Source: Flavobacterium sp. (lineage in GTDB: Bacteria > Bacteroidota > Bacteroidia > Flavobacteriales > Flavobacteriaceae). From it: a stretch of 5,675 nt of DNA. How positions within the stretch are numbered: the first letter of the stretch is position 1; every line of letters starts with the position of its first letter. The translations under genes were made by a program, and so were the position numbers. The stretch spans positions 1 through 5,675 of the forward strand of contig JAHEBK010000126.1 of the NCBI GenBank assembly GCA_024642295.1, in the 5' to 3' direction. A model generated the notes under the pieces. That model made no database searches. It saw only the letters and a list, made by a program, of their open reading frames with translations, and was not told the DNA's origin. This document shows, one piece after another, positions 1 through 5,675 of the stretch.

Positions 1-5
1 CATTG

Positions 6-22
6 CTCCTTTTGTAAAGGAG
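6..22. repeat. Small perfect hairpin at left edge
   Basis: CTCCTTT (6-12) and AAAGGAG (16-22) form a 7-bp stem with a 3-nt loop. It is followed at 24-43 by a stretch resembling 3387-3405 next to repeat copy B, so it may be the left end of a longer version of the repeat. No T-run follows on the plus strand, so it is not a convincing terminator. The window edge prevents judging what lies further left. Confidence 0.4.
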
Positions 23-50
23 GAGACTATTTCTAAGTTCATTGGTCTTA

Positions 51-244
51 GAGTTTGAAACTATGCATTTTCAGTGCATCTCACTTTAGCTTCTAAAAAT
101 TTTGGCACCGCAAATTCGCAAATTTTAAAATATTTATAATTGGAATAATTTGTGAATTTGCGGTAAATATTCGCAATCCAAGCAGACTTTCAGTCTGACT
201 AACAAAATCTATGGATTTTGTTTCCATAGTAGTTTAGTTTTTTA
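51..244. repeat. Dispersed hairpin-rich repeat, copy A (~193 bp)
   Basis: This block matches 3450-3642 in the same orientation at roughly 90% identity by eye, with about 14 substitutions and a few 1-nt indels. It contains five successive inverted repeats: 63-67/75-79 (ATGCA/TGCAT), 85-89/93-97 (TTTAG/CTAAA), a 17-bp stem with one G-T wobble (108-124/147-163), 183-188/192-197 (CAGACT/AGTCTG), and 209-215/223-229 (CTATGGA/TCCATAG). There is no open frame of note. It ends about 50 bp from the terminator of the minus-strand lipoprotein gene. It could be a REP/MITE-like mobile element or a structured noncoding RNA. No transposase is visible. Confidence 0.85.
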
Positions 245-294
245 TTGGAATTACAATTCCAGTCATTATTTTACCTTCTATAATTTTTCATAAA

Positions 295-340
295 AAAAAA
301 TCTTCGTCAATTCAATACACTGAACTGACGAAGATTTTTT
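295..340 (-). terminator. Rho-independent terminator of the lipoprotein gene
   Basis: A 15-bp perfect stem (295-309 with 326-340, core TCTTCGTCA/TGACGAAGA) is flanked by A6 and T6, and four further pairs (311-314/321-324) lie inside after one mismatch. It starts 32 bp past the stop codon of the minus-strand gene. The A-run on the plus strand becomes a T-tail on the minus strand. The T-run on the other side means it could act in both directions. Confidence 0.85.
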
Positions 341-372
341 AAAAGCTAATTTTTACTAGATGAAAATTGGAG

Positions 373-1674
373 TTATAATCCAAGTATTTTATCAAGAATA
401 ATAATGGAATCCATAATTTGTTTTGGGCTACCATAAAGTATGAATACTTCATTTCTATAAGCTTCATAGACATTACTATTTAACCTTGTTCGATTAATCA
501 TTCCATTTCCACCGCTTATAAATCCATATTTGCTTAAGGATGGAGTACGCGTTAAATCGTAGGTAATGTTATTCCAAAAGCCTCGCGAGTCCTTGTATTC
601 AGTGGCGCCAGTTGTTTCGTTTATACCAATGATTACATTTCTGTTAATATCCGTATTGGGACGATAAAGACACAATGCCTTGCTTGTGTTGATATCATTT
701 CCATCGGAGCTGATGAATACTCTATCATCTGAAGCTGAATCTATATCATCCGTTGCATCCGCTGCAAGTTTATTTTTCCATTGTCCAGTATTTGTTCGGT
801 AATAAACATAAGTTGGAAGCCATAATTTCACATCATTTCTTAATGACCAAACTCCAATCATACCATTCAAATCTTTGTCAGTACCTTTATGAACGCCATT
901 TGGCGCATTTACTGAAATATCATCTTTTAAGAAATTGGCATTAAAAGGTGCGATGCCCGGTCCTCTGTCTCTGAATTGATTGATACAATGTCCTGGAGGT
1001 CGTATATATGAAATTTGGTAGTAGTGACGAATTGTACCCGCAGTAATGCCATTTTTTCCATAGTAATCTTCGTAAGTACCAAAGTAATCAAATTCACTTT
1101 TAACCTCGGTTTCTTGTTTGCCTTCCAAATTCTCTTCGTCTAAATCGTCAATATCAGAATTGCCGTTGTCATCAGTGTAAGGGTCTGGACCTATGTTTTC
1201 CCATCTAATATAGTCGTAAGATTTGTCACCATGCCATAAAGCCATTGGTCGGGGCTCTACCGTTAGTTTTCCTGTTGAAGAAGTTATTATACATTTAGTA
1301 CCTAAAGTCTCATTAAATCCAGCCTGTGTTGGGTTGTATCTTCCATTGTGGGATTGATCTCTAATGGCAACTTGACCAGCTCTACCATATTGATCGGTTT
1401 GAACTCCCATGATATCTCCTACTCCTGGTATGATAAGTTCATTTATGATTCCGCCTCCATTTGAAGTAATTCCTATTTGAAATCCAGAATCACCTGATTT
1501 TAAATGATGTGTAGTGACTTTAGGGTCAGATACAGCAATTATTTGAAAACTCATTGGTACTTCTGGTTCTACTACTGTTGGAGTTTCAGTAGGTAAAGAA
1601 TCTTTTTGGCATCCAAATGAGATGCAGAAAGTAAAAAACAATAGTGATTTTACTTTTATTCTATTTTTTAGCAT
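373..1674 (-). CDS. Unrecognised secreted lipoprotein, 433 aa
   Basis: I do not recognise this family. Residues 1-22 are a lipoprotein signal: basic start (KNRIKVK), hydrophobic core, then the lipobox-like S-F-G-C with Cys22 as the lipidated residue. Q-K-D follows it, as in the Capnocytophaga lipoprotein export signal (Q-K-D-D-E), so surface exposure is likely. A Pro/Thr/Glu tether (about 28-41) leads to a globular region with motifs that look family-conserved: GGGIIN (73-78), GDIMG (86-90), YGRAGQ (96-101) and GRYNPTQAGF (111-120). Residues 164-192 are strongly acidic (DDNGNSDIDDLDEE) and could bind calcium. There is no T9SS sorting domain. The start is fixed by the signal peptide. The leader is A/T-rich with no Shine-Dalgarno sequence. 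The gene is single, divergent from the next one and followed by its own terminator. A beta-rich, carbohydrate-related surface protein is my inference from the composition and neighbours only. Confidence 0.9.
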   Translation of the reverse strand: MLKNRIKVKSLLFFTFCISFGCQKDSLPTETPTVVEPEVPMSFQIIAVSDPKVTTHHLKSGDSGFQIGITSNGGGIINELIIPGVGDIMGVQTDQYGRAGQVAIRDQSHNGRYNPTQAGFNETLGTKCIITSSTGKLTVEPRPMALWHGDKSYDYIRWENIGPDPYTDDNGNSDIDDLDEENLEGKQETEVKSEFDYFGTYEDYYGKNGITAGTIRHYYQISYIRPPGHCINQFRDRGPGIAPFNANFLKDDISVNAPNGVHKGTDKDLNGMIGVWSLRNDVKLWLPTYVYYRTNTGQWKNKLAADATDDIDSASDDRVFISSDGNDINTSKALCLYRPNTDINRNVIIGINETTGATEYKDSRGFWNNITYDLTRTPSLSKYGFISGGNGMINRTRLNSNVYEAYRNEVFILYGSPKQIMDSIIILDKILGL

Positions 1675-2208
1675 TTTATTGAAGTGTTATTTTTATGTAA
1701 ATATATTTTTTTGAAATCTTTATTTCATCCTGCTCAATCCTGATTTTTATTTCTTTTTTTGAGTCTAATATGCTTGTTTATAAGGGATTGTTTTTTTACG
1801 AGCTGTTGTGTTTAATGTTGGGATTGTCTAACTCTAGGTTTGGATTTTATAATTGTATCCATAGTGTAGTTTGTTTATCAATATTCTCACATTATGTTAT
1901 TTAAAACCAATATTTATTTAAAATGAATTTCATGCTTTTATGCTTTCTAAGCATTATTTAAAGAGTATTCTCTTGGATAAAATTTTAAAAACATACTATA
2001 ATCAAATCTTTGATATTATGAAAATTTCATTTTTAAGTTCAAATAGCAAATTTGATTGTTTTTTCGTCTTGCGAATTGAAAGTAATGTACTGAAAAATCA
2101 GGTGTTAGATTATTTTGTTTTTATTTCCGAACCCTATTGTACAGGATGATTATGTTAATTTGTAGTAGTAATTTTAAAACTATTATTAAATTAATTATAT
2201 AAAATATT
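1675..2208. other. Divergent intergenic region, no convincing gene
   Basis: This 534-bp AT-rich stretch separates the divergent lipoprotein gene and the plus-strand secreted protein gene, so both promoters should lie here. I find no full Bacteroidota promoter (TTTG, about 19 nt, TAnnTTTG). The nearest matches are TTG at 2137 with TTAATTTG at 2155-2162 for the plus gene (spacing 15, one off consensus), and TATATTTA on the minus strand (plus 1698-1705) without a good upstream box. An open frame at 1940-2149 has no signal peptide, domain or leader that supports it. Confidence 0.6.
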
Positions 2209-3003
2209 ATGAAAAAAAATTACTTTTTATTTGGTTGTGCTATGTTAATGGGGACAACTCTTTTTGGTCAAACTAATATAATTAGCAATGGAACTTTTGC
2301 AGATAATACGTTGTGGATTGCTCAGCCTGCAACGGCACCAGTGGGAAATGCAAATAATTGTGCTACCCAAGGGATTACATTTAGTGCTACGGAAACCCAT
2401 ACTGCTGATGGAAGCGGAAGTTGGAATATAAATTGTACTAATGCATTAAATAGGTTAAGGACTGGGGCACCAAACAATTTTACAACTGTTGGTGCTGGTA
2501 CCTATACTGTTAAAGTTTGGGTTAAAAAAACAGGTGCTGATAATGGTTTACTTCAAGTTTATTTAGGACCTAACAATAGTGAGGTGTTTTCAGCTGAGGG
2601 AGACTTTACAGTTACTGACGTGAATTGGGTTGAAGTAACTAGAACCTTTCCTAATCTTCCAGCTGCAACAACGTATTTATTAAGTTTTGAGAATAGTGGC
2701 GCTACAGGAACCAATGGTTTTAGAATTGATGATGTTTTAGCTTATGAAAATGCACCATTGGGAGTGCAAGATATTACTAAAGATGATGCTAATATAGCTA
2801 TTGTATCTACTGATAATAAAATTGTTGTAAATACGAGTGCTGCTATTAGTAAATTAGAAGTGTATTCAGTTTCTGGACAACTTATTCTATCTCAAACAGG
2901 AAGTTCTAATGAATTATCAACTGCTGCATTGGCAAAGAATGTCTATGTATTAAAAGTGTTTAATGAAAATGGTGGAGTTTCAACTAAAAAATTCGTGAAA
3001 TAA
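2209..3003 (+). CDS. Secreted carbohydrate-binding-like protein with T9SS sorting domain, 264 aa
   Basis: Residues 1-20 are a Sec signal peptide (MKKNYFLFG..., cleavage probably LFG|Q21). Residues about 22-182 form a beta-sandwich module like CBM4/9-type carbohydrate-binding domains: an N-terminal SNGTF, HTADGSGSWNINC (64-76), GTYTVKVWVKK (97-107), then GFRIDDV (170-176). Cys51 and Cys76 are the only cysteines of the mature protein and may form a disulfide. Residues about 195-264 are a type A T9SS C-terminal sorting domain, with LEVYSVSGQ (216-224), YVLKVF (246-251) and the terminal KKFVK. This domain normally directs outer-membrane secretion and is then removed. No catalytic domain is present. 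The binding and sorting modules match the C-terminal half of the 578-aa protein at 3745-5481. The start follows an A/T-rich leader with no Shine-Dalgarno sequence and gives a complete signal peptide. The gene is monocistronic, with a terminator 25 bp after the stop. Surface or extracellular glycan binding is likely, ligand unknown. Confidence 0.93.
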   Translation: MKKNYFLFGCAMLMGTTLFGQTNIISNGTFADNTLWIAQPATAPVGNANNCATQGITFSATETHTADGSGSWNINCTNALNRLRTGAPNNFTTVGAGTYTVKVWVKKTGADNGLLQVYLGPNNSEVFSAEGDFTVTDVNWVEVTRTFPNLPAATTYLLSFENSGATGTNGFRIDDVLAYENAPLGVQDITKDDANIAIVSTDNKIVVNTSAAISKLEVYSVSGQLILSQTGSSNELSTAALAKNVYVLKVFNENGGVSTKKFVK

Positions 3004-3027
3004 TACTTATTTAATTTTTTATATTAG

Positions 3028-3055
3028 AGGCTGTCTTTTTGGACAGCCTTTTTTT
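3028..3055 (+). terminator. Rho-independent terminator after the 264-aa protein gene
   Basis: AGGCTGTC (3028-3035) pairs with GACAGCCT (3042-3049) as an 8-bp perfect stem with a 6-nt loop, followed by a T-run to 3055. It lies just past the plus-strand stop codon. Confidence 0.92.
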
Positions 3056-3449
3056 ATATGTTATGTCTCTGAAATTTCCGTTTCTAATTACTTTGTTAAT
3101 TGGGTATTATGTTAATAATGATTTCATTGTCGGTTTGAGGTGTTTTTTAGGTAAAGATGCTATTTCAATGTTTGCAGATGTAGTTCTCCTCTTGAAATCG
3201 AAGATTCAACGATTCCAAAAACAAATATAATCTAGAGTTATAGGGATAGGGGTGTGTTTTAAATTGTATGTAATTCACTTATTTAGGGTGATAATTCAAT
3301 TGTAGCGAATTCGCGAGACATAAAGCATCTCTACTAAAGTCTGTCCTAAACAAAGTCGATGGAATCAACATGTTAACAGACATAGTAGACTATTTAAAAT
3401 TCATTATTTGAACCCCATTTTTCACGAACACGTTTATTGGTTTCAAATA
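3056..3449. other. Noncoding stretch between terminator and repeat copy B
   Basis: About 390 bp without a supportable gene. An open frame at 3039-3230 starts inside the terminator and has no recognisable domain. The minus strand across 3060-3230 is interrupted by stops. The stretch contains two perfect palindromes, GCGAATTCGC (3305-3314) and TGTTAACA (3371-3378), and the inverted repeat at 3330-3389. It may hold a decayed element, but nothing identifiable remains. Confidence 0.5.
3330..3389. repeat. Long imperfect inverted repeat
   Basis: TCTACT (3330-3335) and GTCTGT (3339-3344) on the left pair with ACAGAC (3376-3381) and AGTAGA (3384-3389) on the right. This gives two 6-bp helices split by an AAA/AT internal loop, closed by a 31-nt loop. 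The right arm runs directly into CTATTT, which also follows the hairpin at 6-22, so it may be the outer part of the dispersed repeat. There is no T-tail, so termination is unlikely. Confidence 0.55.
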
Positions 3450-3642
3450 GAGTTTAAAACTATGCATTTTAGTGCATCTCGCTTTAGCTTCTAAAAATTT
3501 TGACACCGCAAATTCGCAAATTTTAAAATATTTATAATTGGAATAATTAGTGAATTTGCGGTAAATATTCGCAATCCAAGCAGACTTTCAGTCTGCCTAA
3601 CCCAATCTTATGGACTTTGGGTCCATAGTGGTTTAGTCTTTA
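3450..3642. repeat. Dispersed hairpin-rich repeat, copy B (~193 bp)
   Basis: Second copy of the block at 51-244, in the same orientation. All five inverted repeats are kept: 3462-3466/3473-3477, 3483-3487/3491-3495, the 17-nt arms 3506-3522/3545-3561 (one mismatch in this copy, at 3549), 3580-3586/3590-3596 (7 bp, one longer than in copy A), and TATGGAC/GTCCATA (3609-3615/3621-3627). It ends about 18 bp from the terminator of the 578-aa protein gene, just as copy A lies past the lipoprotein gene terminator. Weaker similarity continues left to about 3387, with an apparent 33-nt insertion at 3406-3438 relative to copy A. Confidence 0.85.
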
Positions 3643-3659
3643 ATGTTCATTTTTTACGT

Positions 3660-3698
3660 AAAATGCCCCCAAAAGTTTCTAGCTTTTGGGGGCATTTT
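3660..3698 (-). terminator. Strong terminator of the 578-aa protein gene
   Basis: A 16-bp perfect stem (3660-3675 with 3683-3698, core TGCCCCCAAAAG/CTTTTGGGGGCA) with a 7-nt loop lies about 47 bp past the minus-strand stop codon. On the minus strand only four Ts follow. On the plus strand the T-run is longer, so the structure is probably bidirectional and also shields the gene from plus-strand transcription through the repeat. Confidence 0.88.
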
Positions 3699-3744
3699 TG
3701 TTTTTGAAAGTTTTATTATTGAATGTACTTTCTCAATAGTAACA

Positions 3745-5481
3745 CTAATTTTTCAGAAACTTTTTACTGTAAATATTGTTTTCAGTATAGATCTTAATGA
3801 CATATATTCCTTTAATTAAATTTCCTAATGGTAATGATTTGCTATCCCCTTTTTGCGAAAAAACTTGTTGTCCCAAAACATTATAGACTTCTGTTTTTTG
3901 TATGTTGATGTCGTTAGATATAACTAAATCATTACCAGAAAAATGTAATTTAATAAAATTACTTTTCTGTATTTGTGAATGATCTTTTACGCTTAGTTCG
4001 GAGATTGCTTCAGAAGTGTTGAAATTTACTTCGTCTAATCTAATTCTATCAGCATTAAATCCTGTTTGTCTTTTTTTGTTGAAATTGATATAGTATTCTG
4101 TATTGTTCTTAACATTATTGAAAGTCATAGTTACGAGTTGCCAACCAGTTCCTGAAGTGGTATATATTCCTTCATTGCTTTCAATATTGATAGAAGGTGT
4201 CTGTCCAGGTTCTGTCAAGAATATTCTAAGTAATCCCTCTTCTCCATTTGTACTTTCTCTCTTAACCCATACACTAACTTGGTATGTTCCTGTTGCGTTA
4301 GTAGTATTTGGAGTTGTTACTAATGTTGAGTTTCTGATTCTAGCATTGTCTGAGGTGCATTCTATAATCCAGCTTCCAGAACCATCATTCGTGTGGCTTT
4401 CAGATGGGGTAGCATCGTATCTTATTAAATTTGCGCCAAAGCAGCTACTTGGTTGTCCAAACCATTCTGAATCACCGTTAAAAATAGCATTTTTCAATAG
4501 GTTTACTGGATTTGTTTGGTATTGTTTTATTGCCCAGTAAAGAATTCCTGTAAAAGTGCTTGGTGTAATGCTGGAATCGTTAGGGTCAATCATAGGAAAC
4601 ATTGCTAGTGGGTTTTCTTCTCTGGTATAGTTTGCAAGGACTAACTTGTTTGGAAAAACTTTATTTGTTGCCATCCAAATGTAAGAATCTTTTAATCCTT
4701 GAACCAGTTCTTCGGTTGTTCCGTCGTTACCACGAGGACATAGCCATATAAAATCTTTTCCATTAGCTTTTGCTAGATTAAAAGCTTGTATGTAAGAATC
4801 TTTGTAGGCTTGTGTAAGACTAAGATCTTTAGCGTCTCGTTCATATACAATACCTTTAGAATCCAAGGCTGTCTGATAGGATTGCCCTACTAGTGGATCT
4901 GTTGCGGATTTAACAGGATTAAATATATCTGCAAGATAAGAGCCGTGTCTTGTAGTTATATAATAATTTTGTCCAAATGGGCTTGGTTGTCCATTAGGAT
5001 TGTTGTTATTCAAATAATCGGTTACAAGGTTCATGTCTCCGTCAAAGTAATACCTTAATGGGTCTTTTGCGGACTTGGAAATATAGTCATTAACAACTGC
5101 TAAACCTGGATTGTTAAAAATTATTCCAGCATCAAGAAATCCCTGATGAAAGTTGTAGAACCCTCCACCTAGTACAAAAGTTGGCGTTCTTTGTGTTAGC
5201 GGTGCAATAAAAATAAAATTTCGTGTAGTAACGGCTTTAGTGATTGTTATGATGTTGCTTTGTCCTGTTCCGGCACCATTTATCCACAGACCATTTAGAT
5301 TCTCACGAACATAGGTCCATTTGTCAAAATCGGCGGTATTGGCTAAGTCCGAAATATTAGGCATTCCCATATAAACTTCGGGTTTTAGACTGTTTTGAAA
5401 CAAAGGTGTTTTGCTTTGTGAGAAACCATAGTTAGCAACGAGTGTGGCTAATGTTAATACTAATTTATGTTTAATTTTCAT
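3745..5481 (-). CDS. Secreted multi-domain protein: unknown N-domain, CBM-like module, T9SS sorting domain (578 aa)
   Basis: Residues 1-21 are a Sec signal peptide (cleavage probably FS|Q22). Residues about 30-320 form an unrecognised domain, possibly an enzyme barrel, with alternating hydrophobic strands and notable motifs LNGLWINGAG (62-71), FIFIAPL (89-95), FIWLCPRGN (244-252), NYTRE (284-288), MFPMID (294-299) and PSTFTGILYWAIK (307-319). No known catalytic signature is evident. Residues about 327-488 are a CBM4/9-like beta-sandwich closely resembling that of the 264-aa protein: HTNDGSGSW (363-371), GTYQVSVWVKR (398-408), DRIRLDEV (478-485), with Cys347 and Cys375 at the matching places. 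Residues about 505-578 are a T9SS sorting domain (EVYNVLGQQV at 531-540, YVIKIY at 560-565, ending KKFLKN). The start follows an A/T-rich leader without a Shine-Dalgarno sequence. The gene lies 59 bp downstream of a paralogue, with no terminator between, so they are likely co-transcribed. A secreted glycan-active or glycan-binding protein is inferred; the reaction is unknown. Confidence 0.93.
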   Translation of the reverse strand: MKIKHKLVLTLATLVANYGFSQSKTPLFQNSLKPEVYMGMPNISDLANTADFDKWTYVRENLNGLWINGAGTGQSNIITITKAVTTRNFIFIAPLTQRTPTFVLGGGFYNFHQGFLDAGIIFNNPGLAVVNDYISKSAKDPLRYYFDGDMNLVTDYLNNNNPNGQPSPFGQNYYITTRHGSYLADIFNPVKSATDPLVGQSYQTALDSKGIVYERDAKDLSLTQAYKDSYIQAFNLAKANGKDFIWLCPRGNDGTTEELVQGLKDSYIWMATNKVFPNKLVLANYTREENPLAMFPMIDPNDSSITPSTFTGILYWAIKQYQTNPVNLLKNAIFNGDSEWFGQPSSCFGANLIRYDATPSESHTNDGSGSWIIECTSDNARIRNSTLVTTPNTTNATGTYQVSVWVKRESTNGEEGLLRIFLTEPGQTPSINIESNEGIYTTSGTGWQLVTMTFNNVKNNTEYYINFNKKRQTGFNADRIRLDEVNFNTSEAISELSVKDHSQIQKSNFIKLHFSGNDLVISNDINIQKTEVYNVLGQQVFSQKGDSKSLPLGNLIKGIYVIKIYTENNIYSKKFLKN

Positions 5482-5540
5482 TTGGTTGGGTAATTAATTG
5501 TTGGAGTTGTTTTGTTTTAGATTTTAAAAAAAAAACTTTA

Positions 5541-5675
5541 TTATAGGTTGTTTTTACGCTCTTTTATTGCCCAATATAAAGCACCAGTAAATGTAGATGG
5601 AGTATTGTTTGGGTTTTTTTCATCAATCATTGGAAACATTTCTAGTTTTGCTTCTTTTCTGGTGTAATTAATAAT
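5541..5675 (-). CDS. 3' end of a paralogue of the 578-aa protein's N-domain (partial)
   Basis: An open frame enters at the right edge and ends with TAA after 44 codons. Its residues match the end of the N-terminal domain of the next gene: NYTRKE, MFPMID, TPSTFTGALYWAIKE. By eye, 25 of 37 aligned residues are identical to residues 284-320 of the 578-aa protein. It then stops after a short basic tail (RKNNL), with no binding module and no T9SS sorting domain. The 59 bp after the stop contain no decayed remnant of those modules, so this looks like a natural domain end and not a recent truncation. The remainder of the gene, including its signal peptide, lies beyond the window. It is upstream of the 578-aa protein gene on the same strand and probably first in the operon. 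A T10 run lies just past its stop but has no hairpin. Confidence 0.88.
   Translation of the reverse strand: MINYTRKEAKLEMFPMIDEKNPNNTPSTFTGALYWAIKERKNNL

Noticed and set aside
753..944. 63-aa plus-strand open frame
   Set aside because: Lies antisense inside the well-supported lipoprotein gene and has no signal, domain or leader.
1940..2149. 69-aa plus-strand open frame in the divergent intergenic region
   Set aside because: No recognisable domain, signal peptide or leader, with composition typical of AT-rich noncoding DNA. It would also occupy the likely promoter region of the 264-aa protein gene.
2137..2162. Promoter of the 264-aa protein gene (TTG / TTAATTTG)
   Set aside because: Spacing of 15 is short and the -7 box is off consensus at a key base, so it is mentioned only as the nearest match.
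3039..3230. 63-aa plus-strand open frame
   Set aside because: Its start codon is inside the terminator hairpin, it has no promoter or leader, and the sequence resembles nothing I know.
51..3642. CRISPR array
   Set aside because: The two repeats are ~193 bp each and 3.2 kb apart, with no regular spacers and no cas genes.
4103..4540. 145-aa plus-strand open frame
   Set aside because: Antisense shadow of the CBM-like module of the 578-aa protein gene; its hydrophobicity is explained by the complementary coding frame.
5521..5540. Terminator between the two right-hand paralogues
   Set aside because: There is a T10 run on the minus strand but no stem-loop before it, so co-transcription is more likely.

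Overview
The window reads as chromosomal DNA from a Bacteroidota species, most likely Flavobacterium or a close relative. The DNA is AT-rich, start codons sit behind A/T-rich leaders with no Shine-Dalgarno sequence, two proteins end in a type IX secretion system (T9SS) C-terminal sorting domain, and one is a lipoprotein whose first residues after the lipidated cysteine (C-Q-K-D) resemble the Bacteroidota surface-export signal.

Layout from left to right: (1) positions 1-372 hold a small hairpin, copy A of a ~193-bp hairpin-rich dispersed repeat, and a strong terminator. (2) 373-1674, minus strand, encodes an unrecognised secreted lipoprotein of 433 aa. (3) 1675-2208 is a 534-bp divergent intergenic region with no convincing gene. 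(4) 2209-3003, plus strand, encodes a small secreted protein with a carbohydrate-binding-like beta-sandwich and a T9SS sorting domain, followed by a clean terminator. (5) 3056-3744 is noncoding: an unexplained stretch with a long imperfect inverted repeat, copy B of the repeat, and a 16-bp-stem terminator. (6) 3745-5481, minus strand, encodes a 578-aa secreted protein with an unrecognised N-terminal domain, the same beta-sandwich module and a sorting domain. (7) 5541-5675, minus strand, is the 3' end of a paralogue of that N-terminal domain. It runs off the right edge and stops exactly where the N-terminal domain ends.

The genes form a nested modular set. The right-edge gene ends with the N-terminal domain alone, the 578-aa protein has all three modules, and the 264-aa protein has only the binding-like and sorting modules. 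The two right-hand genes probably form one minus-strand operon, with 59 bp between them and no terminator. Everything is predicted to be exported to the cell surface or the medium, which suggests binding or processing of an extracellular polymer such as a polysaccharide. No SusC/SusD pair, regulator or recognised catalytic family is visible, so the substrate cannot be named. The most unusual noncoding feature is the pair of multi-hairpin repeats, each lying just past the terminator of a minus-strand gene.
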